DNA from: Thiopseudomonas denitrificans
GTDB taxonomy: Bacteria > Pseudomonadota > Gammaproteobacteria > Pseudomonadales > Pseudomonadaceae
Reading direction: 5' to 3'
DNA length: 64,000 nt
NCBI RefSeq assembly: GCF_002866065.1
Contig: NZ_LNJZ01000003.1
Location: 347,116-411,115 of the forward strand
Shown here in pieces: positions 53,187 through 63,068 of this stretch. Position 1 is the stretch's first letter; each line of letters starts with the position of its first letter. Position numbers and translations under genes: made by a program. The notes beneath the pieces are model-generated. The model saw nothing but the letters and a program-made list of their open reading frames with translations. It did no database searches and was not told the origin of the DNA.

Positions 53187-56100
53187 GGCTGTCGGCTCGT
53201 TCGGCTTTCTGTGCCCGGTATTCCTCTATGCTCAGGCAGCGCAGCATGGATTCGCGCCCCTGTTCGTTGTGTACAAAACCAACACTGGCCACATAGGGCT
53301 CGATAATGTGGATTTTTTGCAAAGGCGTAACTATCAGTAATTGCAAATTCAGCTTGCGGAACAGTTCCAGACCATAGCGTGCCGATTCATCTGAACCTCG
53401 GCCAAAGGCTTCATCAATCACGACAAAGCGGAAAGATCGGGAACGGGTAGCGCCCCATTCCAGGCCAAAGCGGTAAGCCAGACTGGCGGCCAGTACCGTG
53501 TAGGCCAGCTTTTCTTTCTGGCCGCCGGATTTGCCGCCGGAATCGCTGTAGTGCTCATATTCGCTGTTGTCCTCGCGCCAACGCTCCGAGGCAGAAAAGA
53601 CAAACCAGTTACGCACATCGCACACCTTGCGCGTCCAGCGGCGATCAAGTTCGGAACTGCCGTCACGGCCACGGAAGCGTTCAATAATTTGACGCACCTG
53701 CAAGAATTTGCTTTCCGCGTATTGTTCATCCTGACTGCCGGACAGACTGCCTTCGGTACAGGCTTTGAGGTCGTTGCGGAAACTGGCGATTTCACCATCG
53801 CCGCTGGACTGTGCTTCCAGTTGAATCAATCGCCCCGGGTTGTAGTCGATTTCTTGCAGGGAATTGTTGATTTCATCAATTCGCTTGCGAATATCCTGTT
53901 CTTCACGACGTAGATGGGTTTGAAAGGTAGCAATTTCATTGATGATGTTTTCATTCAGCATGGATTTGAAACGCTGCTCAAACTGCGGCAGGCCGTCTTC
54001 TTCCAGACTGGCAAGCATGGCGCGGTAATCTTCTGCGGCGGCCACGCTGGCATCGACTTCCTGAGTGTCCATAGGATAGGTATTGCGGTAGTCACTCATG
54101 GCCTGAACAATGGACTGGCTTAGCCGCTCCAGCCGCTTGCTGCTGTTGTCTATTTTGCTTTGCAGCCAGGCACGCAGTTCTTGCTCCCTGTTGCTGCATG
54201 ACTCCACCGTAAGGCTATGCTCGCCTAGTGCCTGTTCACGTAAAGCAGGAAGCTCGACAAAGTATGTTTGCTGTTCCTGCGTGGCAGACTGATAGAGCGT
54301 TCGGGCCGCCTCGGCGGCTTGTTGTGCGTCTTCTTGCTTCTGTTCGCAACGTGCCAGATCGCGGTTTTTCTCATCCAGAGCATCACGCAGGGTTAGCAGT
54401 TCGGCTTCAAGCAGGCGCAGTTGCTCTTGCAGGGTGCGCAGGGTGTCGGACTCGGCTTCCAGTTGCTGGCGCTCTTCTGTCAAATTGTGGATTTGTACCT
54501 GCAAGGGTTTCCAGTCAAGCTTTTGAAAGCTGTCAAACATTGACAGTTTGTCCAGTAAACTAATCCGGTTTTCCAGTTCTCTCTGGCGTTGCTGCAATTC
54601 GGCTAGCTGTGCGCCAAGGTTTTGTATGCGCAGTTGTAAGTCACCCACCTGCTTTTCCAGTGCCCGGATTTTTTGTTCGTTGCTCCAGCCCAGAATGTAA
54701 CGGGTGCGGTCATCAAGCCGGTGGCGGTCGTCTTTTTCGTGACGATCATGGCCGGCCTTGATCTGCCCGTTGGCGGTAACTGCTTTTTCTTCGCGGCGAA
54801 ACTGTTCCAGCGAGTTGCAGCAGGCGTAGTCAAAGCGGCGGGCAAGCTCGATCTCCAGCCAGTCGTAGAACTGGGTATCGGGTTTGATTTGCAGTTTACG
54901 CACCAGAGAATCCGGGTGGGTGTCGAGGTCTGCGACCGTATGCCGTTCGCGTACCCTGAAATACACCAGCCGCCCGCCCAAATGGGTTTGTTCTACCCAT
55001 TCAGCCACCCTGGCGTAGAGGTTGTCCGGTACCAGCAGGGACAGGCCAAAATTATGCAGCAAGCGTTCAGCCACGCCCTCCCAGTCCCGCGCATCATCAC
55101 GGATCTGCAACAGCTCGCCCACAAAGGGCAGCTGGCTGTCTTGCAGCTCCAGTGCCGCACAGAGTCGGGTACGGATTTCCAGCATTCGTGCCGGCAGGTT
55201 GGAACGGCGCTGGCGCAGGGAGGCTAGCTCCGTATCCAGTTGCTCATGCTGCTGGCGCAAGCCACTAAGCTCGACGACATTTTCTGTGTGCTGGTTCTGG
55301 GTTGCATCACGCTGGTTTTTGCTGTCTTCCTGTAGCTCAGGCAGGGACTGACGGTTGGCCAAAAAAGGCTCTGAACTCAGCGCCAATGGCAAGCCCAGCT
55401 GCTGTGCCAGCTTGTCGTACTGGCTAGCGGTATCCTGTCGGCTGGTTTGTTCCCGTTGCAGACGTTCTATTTCTTCCTTGATGGCTGCCAGTCGGTCACC
55501 ACCGTTTTGCGCGATGGCACGGGTTAGCTCGTCGCGGCGGGACTGGCCTTGCTGTTGCTGGTCTTGCAGGCTGCGCTGCTGTTCTTGCAGGCGAGCCAGC
55601 TCTTGTGCCAGATTGGCCAGACGCTTGTCCAGCAGATCCGCCTTGAGCCCGGCAAACCACGGCGCCAGCGCCTCGCGGCAGGCCACCTGGGTATCACGCT
55701 CGGTAGTGGCTTGTGCATGGCGTTGACAGTCTTGCACCAGAGGTTGCAGCAGGGCAATTTGCTGCTTGGCCTTGAGTACAGCCTCGTGGGCGCGGTTAAG
55801 GTCATCAAAATGCTGGATCAGCGCCTGAATGCGCTCATCCACCGGAAACTCCTCCAGCATGTGCTCGCGCACAAAGTCGGTCAGGTTGCCCACGGACTTC
55901 ATGGAAACCGTTTGGCTGAACAGCTCCAGCGCCTGGTCGTTGTCTATGCCAAAACGGCGGCGGAAAGCGGCACTGTAGGCGGTAAAGCTGGTTTCCAGTA
56001 TCAGCCCCGGCATGTCGCGCAGCCGCTTACGCAAGGCGTTGAGGTCGTTGCCAAAGTTGGCAAAGTGCTCGGTAATGCTGAGTTGCTGATCAGCAACCAC

Positions 56101-56565
56101 ATAAAAGCGTTCCGGCTGGCCACGGCTTTCCGTGATATAGAACACCTGCGCCAGGGTAACATGCTGATCGTACCCCTCGTTATAGAAGTGACCAAGAATC
56201 ACCGAATAGTTGTTGTGATCGCGCAGAGGCACAGGCTTGGCGCTGGTACCGGTATCACTGCGCTCGGACTTGTAGTAACCCAGCACATAGGAGCGCAAGG
56301 TACGTTCTTTGGCTTCGGCACCGGCAGCTTTGTTATAGGCGATTTTCTGCGCCGGAACCAGCAGGGTGGTAATGGCATCCACCAGAGTGGATTTGCCCGA
56401 GCCTATATCACCGGTCAGCAGGGCATTGTTGCCGGCAGTGGGAAAGCGCCAAACCCGTTGATGGAACGTCCCCCAGTTATACAACTCAATGGCATGCAGG
56501 CGAAAGCCGGCGTGCTCGTCGCTAGAGGCAAAATCAAGCATGGGCACCAGGCTGTCATCATTCAT
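53173..56565 (-). CDS. jetC: Wadjet component JetC (SMC-like ATPase)
   Basis: This 1130-residue SMC/MukB-type ATPase has Walker A at residues 52-60 (GDIGSGKST) and long coiled-coil arms rich in Gln, Glu and Leu (about residues 290-480 and 640-900). The C-terminal part contains GGKSGGQKEKLAYTVLAASL (signature) and FRFVVIDEAFGRGSDE (Walker B). It extrudes DNA loops and, with JetA and JetB, presents circular plasmids to JetD. It overlaps jetB by one base (TAATG). Confidence 0.95.
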   Translation of the reverse strand: MNDDSLVPMLDFASSDEHAGFRLHAIELYNWGTFHQRVWRFPTAGNNALLTGDIGSGKSTLVDAITTLLVPAQKIAYNKAAGAEAKERTLRSYVLGYYKSERSDTGTSAKPVPLRDHNNYSVILGHFYNEGYDQHVTLAQVFYITESRGQPERFYVVADQQLSITEHFANFGNDLNALRKRLRDMPGLILETSFTAYSAAFRRRFGIDNDQALELFSQTVSMKSVGNLTDFVREHMLEEFPVDERIQALIQHFDDLNRAHEAVLKAKQQIALLQPLVQDCQRHAQATTERDTQVACREALAPWFAGLKADLLDKRLANLAQELARLQEQQRSLQDQQQQGQSRRDELTRAIAQNGGDRLAAIKEEIERLQREQTSRQDTASQYDKLAQQLGLPLALSSEPFLANRQSLPELQEDSKNQRDATQNQHTENVVELSGLRQQHEQLDTELASLRQRRSNLPARMLEIRTRLCAALELQDSQLPFVGELLQIRDDARDWEGVAERLLHNFGLSLLVPDNLYARVAEWVEQTHLGGRLVYFRVRERHTVADLDTHPDSLVRKLQIKPDTQFYDWLEIELARRFDYACCNSLEQFRREEKAVTANGQIKAGHDRHEKDDRHRLDDRTRYILGWSNEQKIRALEKQVGDLQLRIQNLGAQLAELQQRQRELENRISLLDKLSMFDSFQKLDWKPLQVQIHNLTEERQQLEAESDTLRTLQEQLRLLEAELLTLRDALDEKNRDLARCEQKQEDAQQAAEAARTLYQSATQEQQTYFVELPALREQALGEHSLTVESCSNREQELRAWLQSKIDNSSKRLERLSQSIVQAMSDYRNTYPMDTQEVDASVAAAEDYRAMLASLEEDGLPQFEQRFKSMLNENIINEIATFQTHLRREEQDIRKRIDEINNSLQEIDYNPGRLIQLEAQSSGDGEIASFRNDLKACTEGSLSGSQDEQYAESKFLQVRQIIERFRGRDGSSELDRRWTRKVCDVRNWFVFSASERWREDNSEYEHYSDSGGKSGGQKEKLAYTVLAASLAYRFGLEWGATRSRSFRFVVIDEAFGRGSDESARYGLELFRKLNLQLLIVTPLQKIHIIEPYVASVGFVHNEQGRESMLRCLSIEEYRAQKAERADSHEPA

Positions 56566-57164
56566 TATTTAGCTTCCTCTGCACTGAACTGGACGGCATA
56601 TTCGGCCAAACGCTGGTCAAATTCATTTAGCCACTGGGCATCGACAAAAGCCTTGAGAATGCGCTGCACTTCGTACAGTGCATCTTGCTGGCCGCGTAAT
56701 TTACGCAGGAAACCCAGTTCCACCACCTTGTTGATATGGTTGTCGATGCGGTCAATCAGGCGTACTTCGTTGCTGCCTTCTGGCAGAAACAGACGCAACA
56801 TTTCGATCAGCTGCTCACGAGACAGAATAAGTCTGGCATCTCCGCTGCTGGCATCAAACTCGGCCAGTCTTTTCCGCAGCAAGGCCAGAAGTAGGCTGAC
56901 CGGATAGCTGAGCTGGCGTCGTGGAATTAGTCTGGGCAGTGTGCCGGTCCGGGCATCGTCATCCTGTTGTGACTGGCACAGATAGGCATAGCCTTCAGCT
57001 TCGTCCAGCATCAAGTCCAGCCCCAATAACTGAATGTAGTCACGTATGCCGGTCTGTTGCTCTATCAAGATTTGCCAGGCTGGAGCATCGTCTTCGCGGT
57101 ACAGCACACCTTTGAATAGACTGATGAGCAGGGGTGAAAGAACAGGAGTAAAAGAAGCGGACAT
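56565..57164 (-). CDS. jetB: Wadjet component JetB (DUF4194, KleE/MukE-like)
   Basis: This 199-residue protein carries winged-helix features of DUF4194: LLISLFKGVLYREDDAPAWQ, LLGLDLMLDEAEGYAYLCQS and SREQLIEMLRLFLPEG. It is the MukE-equivalent bridge between the JetA kleisin and JetC. It is seven bases from jetA and overlaps jetC. Confidence 0.93.
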   Translation of the reverse strand: MSASFTPVLSPLLISLFKGVLYREDDAPAWQILIEQQTGIRDYIQLLGLDLMLDEAEGYAYLCQSQQDDDARTGTLPRLIPRRQLSYPVSLLLALLRKRLAEFDASSGDARLILSREQLIEMLRLFLPEGSNEVRLIDRIDNHINKVVELGFLRKLRGQQDALYEVQRILKAFVDAQWLNEFDQRLAEYAVQFSAEEAK

Positions 57165-57171
57165 GATTGAG

Positions 57172-58608
57172 TTACCGGCTAAAAATTATCAGGGGCACAC
57201 TGGCACGGCGTGTGCGGCCTTGTTCGTCAACCCATTGAATAAGCTGGGTTTGCTGCTCGTCAATGACGCTGCGGTTGTCTGCCGTGGCAAGTTCCAGCCA
57301 GGTGACCAGCTCGGCCAGCCCTTGTTGCAGCGGGTGTTGCTTGAGTAAATCACCAAGGCTGATTTGCGTCTGTTGACGCAGTACCAAGCGTAAATTTGCT
57401 AGCAAACGTGCTTTATCAACGTGAATCTGGTTGAACAGGGCATCAGTATCGCCATCGCTACTGCCCTCCAGCAGTACCTGGGTAGCGATGCGTGGCTTGA
57501 GCGGTGGACTGTAAAGCGGGCGATCCAGCGGCAGGTTTAGTTCGACCCGTACATCATCCAGACTGACAAGGTTTTTGTCCGGCGGCTGTTGCCGCAGGCT
57601 CAATGCCTTGCCTTCAATATCGCGTAGCAGGTGCATGATACGCTTGTTCTCCAGCCAGGCCTGATCGTCCAGATAACGGCGCAACTGCTCGGACAGACGC
57701 GCCACTGTACGCTGGGCTACTTCGCCCGCTTTAAGCCATTCGTAGTGAATGTACTTCAGACGCTGATCCGGCTCCAGGCTTTGCACTGCCTGATTTTCAA
57801 AAACTTTTTGCAGCAGGCCGGACAGTTCTTCCTGGCGCGAGGGCGACATCAAAAACTCCCAGAAAGCGCGGAAACTGCGTCCTTGGTCGGAATCGGCAAT
57901 GGCATCATGTTCACCAAAAAAGCTTTCCAGCAAGGCACCTTTGCTGCCGTCCCAGGTGGCGATACGCTCGCGGACTTCACGATCCAGATCGCGAAAGTTC
58001 TGCTCAATTTCACGAAAGTCAGACAACAGGCTATCGGCGTTTTTGTTGACCTCAAGAAAACGCTCACGGATTCTGGTGTCATCCATCAACTCTAGCTGGC
58101 CATCCTTGATCCGCCGGATTTCCACATCCAGCGCAGCTTTGCGCTTTTGCAGTTCGGCAATACGGGTTTGCGGGTCGGTTTCGCTGCCTTCAACCATCTG
58201 GCGCAACAGGTCGAAAATGGTTAATAGGCGTGATTCAGTACCCACAAACTGCCTTTTGCCCAGACTGGCGAGCCACTCAACCGCCTTTTCTGTTGCGGCT
58301 GTCAGTTCGTAATGCGCCTCGTCACTGCCTTGTGGATAAAACTTGCGCAACCAGCCATTGCTGTTGTCGGCCCAGTCATCCAGATAAGCAGTTGCTTCGC
58401 GTGGAAACAGGATTTCGTTGTGCGCCTGATGCAGGCTGTAGAGCAAGTCGTCCAGTTGGGAGGCCAGTTCTGCCTGCTCCAGACTGCGCTGGTTGGGGGC
58501 GACAAAGGCCTGGTGCAGAAAGCACAGGATCAGCGGAGCGTGGTCGGCACGCAGCAAACGCCAGGCTGGGTGATGCTGACGCAAGGAAAATAGCTGTTGA
58601 TAATCCAT
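57172..58608 (-). CDS. jetA: Wadjet component JetA (DUF3375, kleisin-like)
   Basis: This 478-residue protein matches DUF3375: LRQHHPAWRLLRADHAPLIL, YLDDWADNSNGWLRKFYPQG, GTESRLLTIFDLLRQMVEGS and FWEFLMSPSRQEELSGLLQK. JetA acts as the MukF-like kleisin of the Wadjet complex. It is the first gene of the minus-strand operon jetABCD. The promoter should lie in 58609-58842. Confidence 0.94.
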   Translation of the reverse strand: MDYQQLFSLRQHHPAWRLLRADHAPLILCFLHQAFVAPNQRSLEQAELASQLDDLLYSLHQAHNEILFPREATAYLDDWADNSNGWLRKFYPQGSDEAHYELTAATEKAVEWLASLGKRQFVGTESRLLTIFDLLRQMVEGSETDPQTRIAELQKRKAALDVEIRRIKDGQLELMDDTRIRERFLEVNKNADSLLSDFREIEQNFRDLDREVRERIATWDGSKGALLESFFGEHDAIADSDQGRSFRAFWEFLMSPSRQEELSGLLQKVFENQAVQSLEPDQRLKYIHYEWLKAGEVAQRTVARLSEQLRRYLDDQAWLENKRIMHLLRDIEGKALSLRQQPPDKNLVSLDDVRVELNLPLDRPLYSPPLKPRIATQVLLEGSSDGDTDALFNQIHVDKARLLANLRLVLRQQTQISLGDLLKQHPLQQGLAELVTWLELATADNRSVIDEQQTQLIQWVDEQGRTRRASVPLIIFSR

Positions 58609-58842
58609 GGAAGCCTAGTGTTGTTACCTGAGCAATGAAGTGTTGAAAGGTAATTATCTATACAGACTACGAATTTGTCAGCCCTACAGGGAAGCTGAGA
58701 TGAACCAATGAAAACATTGAAGTTTGCATAGGTTGTCGGGGGGCTTCTGTTTTGAGCCAGCGCCAGGCTTTATGTGGATGAGGCCATCCAGGCTATCCCT
58801 TGGCGAGCCGAAAAACACGGTTAATCTGTGAGGCAGATTTGC

Positions 58843-59064
58843 TCAGTACATCGAATTTGGCGAGTCATCCGGATGCACTTCGCCATATACTTCATCCGGA
58901 TCAATGCCGTGCTCAAGCAGAACTTCCTTGACTGCGTTGATATGTTCCAGCACCAGCAGGTGGCGGTCGCCATATTCATAGCGGGTAACTTCAATGGCAT
59001 TGGGCATGTAACTGAAAGCGATCTTGAGTGCGTCCAGTACGGTTTCGTCCAGTTTGGCGGGCAT
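58843..59064 (-). CDS. Small conserved hypothetical protein
   Basis: This 73-residue acidic protein begins MPAKLDETVLDALKIAFSYM and includes PNAIEVTRYEYGDRHLLVLE; it ends with an Asp/Pro-rich tail. It is soluble, with no motif that I recognise. A small hypothetical gene also occurs between tkt and epd in Pseudomonas, so this may be the conserved one. The 234 bases between it and jetA (58609-58842) hold no visible gene and presumably include the Wadjet promoter. Confidence 0.6.
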   Translation of the reverse strand: MPAKLDETVLDALKIAFSYMPNAIEVTRYEYGDRHLLVLEHINAVKEVLLEHGIDPDEVYGEVHPDDSPNSMY

Positions 59065-59283
59065 GCTGTTTCTCCGTAGGCAAGTCATGAATCGTGGCGT
59101 GACAGTATGGCACAGGCTGGTCGGATGCGCCGGCATGCTTCTGTGGCAAGCGGGGCGAATGCGTTGTTTGGCCCGGTCAAAAGGCAGGAAATCCATGCTG
59201 AAATGACGTAACATCTCTTGATTGAAAACAAGGTACTGCCCGGCATTTGCCGGTCACATCCGGCGCAGGTCAAGGAAAAAGCA

Positions 59284-60330
59284 TTGTCAAAATATCGCGT
59301 TGCATTGAACGGCTATGGGCGCATCGGGCGCTGCGTGCTGCGTGCGCTATACGAGCGCGGCTACGACACCAATTTCAGCATTGTGGCCCTCAACGATATT
59401 GCCGATCAGGCCAGCATCGAGTACCTAACCCGTTTTGACTCCACCCATGGCCGCTTCCCCGGTGATATCCGGGTTGATGGCGATTGCCTGCATCTGAATG
59501 GCGACTGCGTGAAGGTGCTGCGCCACCAGGAGCCGGAGCAGGTCGACTGGGCAGGGCTGGATATCGATTTGTTGATCGAGTGCTCGGGAGTCTATACCCG
59601 TCGTGAACAGGCAGGGCGCTTTCTGGCGGCGGGGGTGCCCCGCATCCTGTTTTCCCAGCCGATGGACAGTGCCGCAGATGCCGACACGACCGTTGTCTAT
59701 GGCGTCAACCATCAGCAGCTCAGTGGCCGTGAACACATCGTCTCCAACGCCTCCTGCACCACCAACTGCGGTGTGCCGGTTCTCAAACTGTTGCATGAAA
59801 CCGTGGGCATCGAGCAGGTGCTGATCACCACCATTCACTCCGCGATGAATGACCAGCCGGTAATTGATGCATACCACCATGAGGACCTGCGTCGCACCCG
59901 TTCGGCATTTCAATCGGTGATTCCTGTTTCCACCGGGCTGGCACGCGGCATCGAGCGGTTGTTGCCGGAGCTGACCGGCAAGGTCCAGGCCAAGGCCATG
60001 CGCGTGCCGACGGTAAACGTGTCCTGTCTGGATATCACGGTGCAATGTGCCCGTGATACCAGCGTAGAAGCCATCAATGCATTATTCCGCGATGCAGCGC
60101 AGCACGGACCACTTAAAGGTTTGCTAAACTACACAGAATTTCCCCATGCCAGTTGTGATTTCAACCACGATCCGCATTCGGCGATCATCGATGGCAGTCA
60201 GACCCGCCTGTGTGGCCCGAGGCTGCTTAACCTGGTTGCCTGGTTTGACAACGAATGGGGCTTTGCCAACCGCATGCTGGATGTTGCCAGCCATTTTTTA
60301 CAGACTTCTACAGCCCTAACCAAGGATTGA
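59284..60330 (+). CDS. epd: D-erythrose-4-phosphate dehydrogenase
   Basis: This 348-residue enzyme of the glyceraldehyde-3-phosphate dehydrogenase family oxidises erythrose 4-phosphate on the path to pyridoxal phosphate. It has the NAD fold (YRVALNGYGRIGRCVLRALY), the catalytic Cys in VSNASCTTNCGVPVLKLLHE and the end WFDNEWGFANRMLDVA. The best start is TTG at 59284, behind an AAGGA site, because it yields the usual N-terminus; an in-frame TTG at 59218 would add 22 unlikely residues. pgk follows after three bases. Confidence 0.93.
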   Translation: MSKYRVALNGYGRIGRCVLRALYERGYDTNFSIVALNDIADQASIEYLTRFDSTHGRFPGDIRVDGDCLHLNGDCVKVLRHQEPEQVDWAGLDIDLLIECSGVYTRREQAGRFLAAGVPRILFSQPMDSAADADTTVVYGVNHQQLSGREHIVSNASCTTNCGVPVLKLLHETVGIEQVLITTIHSAMNDQPVIDAYHHEDLRRTRSAFQSVIPVSTGLARGIERLLPELTGKVQAKAMRVPTVNVSCLDITVQCARDTSVEAINALFRDAAQHGPLKGLLNYTEFPHASCDFNHDPHSAIIDGSQTRLCGPRLLNLVAWFDNEWGFANRMLDVASHFLQTSTALTKD

Positions 60331-60333
60331 TGC

Positions 60334-61491
60334 ATGACCGTTTTGAAAATGACCGATCTTGACCTGTCCGGCAAGCGCGTACTGATCCGTGAAGACCTGA
60401 ACGTGCCGGTAAAAGACGGCAAAGTCACCAGTGATGCACGTATTGTTGCCTCCCTGCCAACCATTCGCCTGGCGCTGGAAAAAGGCGCTGCAGTACTGGT
60501 GTGCTCACACCTGGGTCGTCCGGAAGAGGGCGTGTTCAGTGAAGAAAACAGCCTGGCACCTGTTGCCGCTTACCTGGGCGAAGCGCTGGGTCGTGAAGTG
60601 CCACTGGTGCGTGATTACCTCGATGGTGTCGAGGTCAAGCCGGGCGAAGTGGTTCTGCTGGAAAACGTACGCTTCAACCCGGGCGAGAAGAAGAATACCG
60701 ACGAGTTGTCACAAAAATACGCCGCGCTCTGCGATGTATACGTGATGGATGCCTTCGGCACCGCCCACCGTGCACAGGCCTCCACCCATGGTGCCGGCAA
60801 GCACGCCAAGGTGGCCTGTGCCGGCCCGCTGCTGGCCGCCGAGCTGGAAGCCCTGGGCAAGGCGCTGGACAAGCCGGCCAAGCCGATGGCCGCCATCGTT
60901 GCCGGCTCCAAGGTCTCCACCAAGCTGGATGTGCTGAATAGCCTGTCCGAAATTTGCGATCAGCTGATTGTTGGTGGTGGTATTGCCAACACTTTCCTTG
61001 CTGCCGCCGGTCTGCCAGTAGGCAAGTCGCTGTACGAGCCCGAGCTGGTCGATACCGCCAAGGCGATTGCCGCCAAGGTCAGCGTACCGCTGCCGGTTGA
61101 CGTGGTAGTGGCCAAGGCCTTTGCCGCTGATGCCGAGGCCACCGTCAAGGCGGTTGCCGATGTCGCCGAAGACGACATGATTCTGGATATCGGCCCGCAA
61201 ACCGCTGCCAACTTCGCCGAACTGTTGAAAACCGCCAAAACCGTGCTGTGGAACGGTCCGGTTGGCGTATTCGAGTTCGACCAGTTTGCCGGTGGCACCA
61301 GGGTGCTGGCCGAAGCCATTGCCGCCAGCGATGCCTTCTCCATTGCCGGTGGTGGCGACACTTTGGCTGCCATCGACAAGTTTGGCGTGGCCGACAAGAT
61401 TTCCTACATTTCCACCGGCGGTGGTGCCTTCCTCGAGTTTGTCGAAGGCAAGGTCCTGCCGGCTGTAGAGATGCTGGAACAAAGAGGGTGA
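60334..61491 (+). CDS. pgk: Phosphoglycerate kinase
   Basis: This 385-residue enzyme interconverts 1,3-bisphosphoglycerate and 3-phosphoglycerate with ADP/ATP. It has the substrate loop [20 protein letters not shown], then [11 protein letters not shown], the hinge and nucleotide parts ([39 protein letters not shown]) and the C-terminal [17 protein letters not shown]. It is in an operon with epd. Confidence 0.98.
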   Translation: MTVLKMTDLDLSGKRVLIREDLNVPVKDGKVTSDARIVASLPTIRLALEKGAAVLVCSHLGRPEEGVFSEENSLAPVAAYLGEALGREVPLVRDYLDGVEVKPGEVVLLENVRFNPGEKKNTDELSQKYAALCDVYVMDAFGTAHRAQASTHGAGKHAKVACAGPLLAAELEALGKALDKPAKPMAAIVAGSKVSTKLDVLNSLSEICDQLIVGGGIANTFLAAAGLPVGKSLYEPELVDTAKAIAAKVSVPLPVDVVVAKAFAADAEATVKAVADVAEDDMILDIGPQTAANFAELLKTAKTVLWNGPVGVFEFDQFAGGTRVLAEAIAASDAFSIAGGGDTLAAIDKFGVADKISYISTGGGAFLEFVEGKVLPAVEMLEQRG

Positions 61492-61515
61492 TTTTTTTGG
61501 CATTGTGCCAGGGAT

Positions 61516-61612
61516 GTGGTGGGTGCATTGTTGCAAAGTCGCCGTGAATACATCCCTGTAGGCTCCATGGCGACATCCATGTCGCCAAGGCTTTGCACAA
61601 CGCACCCACCAC
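61516..61612. repeat. Large hairpin repeat, copy 1 (pgk-fba gap)
   Basis: Outer arms GTGGTGGGTGC and GCACCCACCAC, plus TTGCAAAG and CTTTGCA, enclose a core (61538-61586) containing CCCTGTAGGCTCCATGGCGA and ACATCCATGTCGCC. The core matches copy 2 in inverted orientation, whereas the outer arms are locus-specific. Confidence 0.8.
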
Positions 61613-61757
61613 AGCCCAATAGCATCATGCCGTGTGGGAAGAGAGAAAAAGCAAAAGCGACCCGCCGCAATATAAAAGGTGGCAGGTAAAACACAAAACA
61701 AGCAGCCACACCCACTCCCCCCAAAAAAGGGTGCGGCTTGCACGAAATTTAAGAGGG

Positions 61758-61854
61758 CAAGGGCGGTAACGGAGCAAAGCTTGTGCCGCCATGGATGGCG
61801 GCGCAGAGCCTACATGGACGTACTTGCGGCGTCTTTGCGCAGTTACTGCCCTTG
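61758..61854. repeat. Large hairpin repeat, copy 2 (pgk-fba gap)
   Basis: The outer arms at 61758-61779 and 61833-61854 pair in 19 of 22 positions (CAAGGGCGGTAAC against GTTACTGCCCTTG). The core contains GCCGCCATGGATGGCGGC and, on the minus strand, GTCCATGTAGGCTC, the same family as copy 1. Bases 61613-61757 hold no gene that I can support. Confidence 0.8.
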
Positions 61855-61916
61855 TCCACTACGGTTGGCTCAAAGCACCCGTAAGAAAAAGATTCAACGA
61901 CTACAGGAGTAATATC

Positions 61917-62972
61917 ATGGCCCTGATTAGCATGCGCCAACTGCTGGACCACGCCGCCGAGTACGGCTACGGCTTGCCAGCATTCAACGTGAACAACCTG
62001 GAACAAATGCGCGCCATCATGGAAGCCGCCGACAAGACCAACTCTCCGGTCATCGTCCAGGCGTCTGCCGGTGCCCGCAAATACGCCGGTGCGCCTTTCC
62101 TGCGCCACCTGATTCTGGCTGCAATCGAAGAATTCCCGCATATTCCCGTCTGTATGCACCAGGATCACGGCACCAGTCCGTCCGTGTGCCAGCGCTCCAT
62201 CCAGCTGGGCTTCAGCTCGGTGATGATGGACGGCTCGCTGATGGCCGACGGCAAGACCCCGGCCAGCTACGAATACAACGTCGACGTCACCCGTCGTACC
62301 GTTGAAATGGCCCACGCCTGTGGTGTGTCTGTCGAAGGTGAGCTGGGTGTGCTGGGCAGCCTGGAAACCGGACAGGCCGGTGAAGAGGACGGCGTCGGTG
62401 CCGAGGGCACATTGTCCATGGACCAGATGCTGACCGATCCGGAAGAAGCTGCCGATTTCGTCGCCAAGACCAAGGTTGACGCACTGGCCATCGCCATCGG
62501 TACCAGCCATGGTGCATACAAGTTCACCAAGCCACCCACTGGCGATATTCTGGCCATTGAGCGCATCAAGGAAATCCACGCCCGCATTCCCAATACCCAC
62601 CTGGTAATGCATGGTTCCAGCTCGGTTCCGCAGGAGTGGCTGAAAGTCATCAACGAGTTTGGCGGCGAGATTCCGGAAACCTATGGTGTACCGGTCGAGG
62701 AAATCGTCGAGGGCATCAAGCACGGCGTGCGCAAGGTCAACATCGACACCGACCTGCGCTTGGCTGCTACTGGTGCGGTACGCCGCTTCATGGCGCAGAA
62801 CCCGAGCGAATTCGACCCGCGCAAATACCTGGCCGAAACCGTCAAGTCCATGCGTGACATTGCTATCGCCCGCTACGAAGCCTTTGGTGCAGCCGGCCAT
62901 GCCGACAAGATCAAGCCGGTTTCACTGGAAGTGATGTTCCAGCGCTACGAAAGCGGCGAGCTGTACAAGTAA
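61917..62972 (+). CDS. fba: Fructose-1,6-bisphosphate aldolase, class II
   Basis: This 351-residue zinc-dependent aldolase splits fructose 1,6-bisphosphate. Family motifs are [40 protein letters not shown] with the zinc and catalytic residues, [20 protein letters not shown] and [19 protein letters not shown], then [14 protein letters not shown]. The ATG at 61917 follows ACAGGAG. It is in the usual Pseudomonas position after pgk. Confidence 0.98.
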   Translation: MALISMRQLLDHAAEYGYGLPAFNVNNLEQMRAIMEAADKTNSPVIVQASAGARKYAGAPFLRHLILAAIEEFPHIPVCMHQDHGTSPSVCQRSIQLGFSSVMMDGSLMADGKTPASYEYNVDVTRRTVEMAHACGVSVEGELGVLGSLETGQAGEEDGVGAEGTLSMDQMLTDPEEAADFVAKTKVDALAIAIGTSHGAYKFTKPPTGDILAIERIKEIHARIPNTHLVMHGSSSVPQEWLKVINEFGGEIPETYGVPVEEIVEGIKHGVRKVNIDTDLRLAATGAVRRFMAQNPSEFDPRKYLAETVKSMRDIAIARYEAFGAAGHADKIKPVSLEVMFQRYESGELYK

Positions 62973-62993
62973 GCATACTTGGCAGTATCCAAC

Positions 62994-63027
62994 AAAAAGG
63001 CTGTGCAATTTTGTATGGCCTTTTTTT
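62994..63027 (+). terminator. Rho-independent terminator after fba
   Basis: AAAAAGGC and GCCTTTTT pair across a 16-base loop and run into a T-tract, 22 bases after the fba stop. Confidence 0.6.
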
Positions 63028-63068
63028 GTGGCTGGTTGGTTGTATGGTGAGGTGGGGTTGGTCAAGAA

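Noticed and set aside
59218..59283. Longer epd start
   Set aside because: The upstream start is also TTG and lacks a good ribosome site, while the TTG at 59284 has AAGGA at proper spacing and gives the usual N-terminus.
61679..61912. Small plus-strand gene before fba (77 codons)
   Set aside because: It reads through the second hairpin repeat, has a Lys/Arg/Pro-rich composition and shows no plausible ribosome site or motif.
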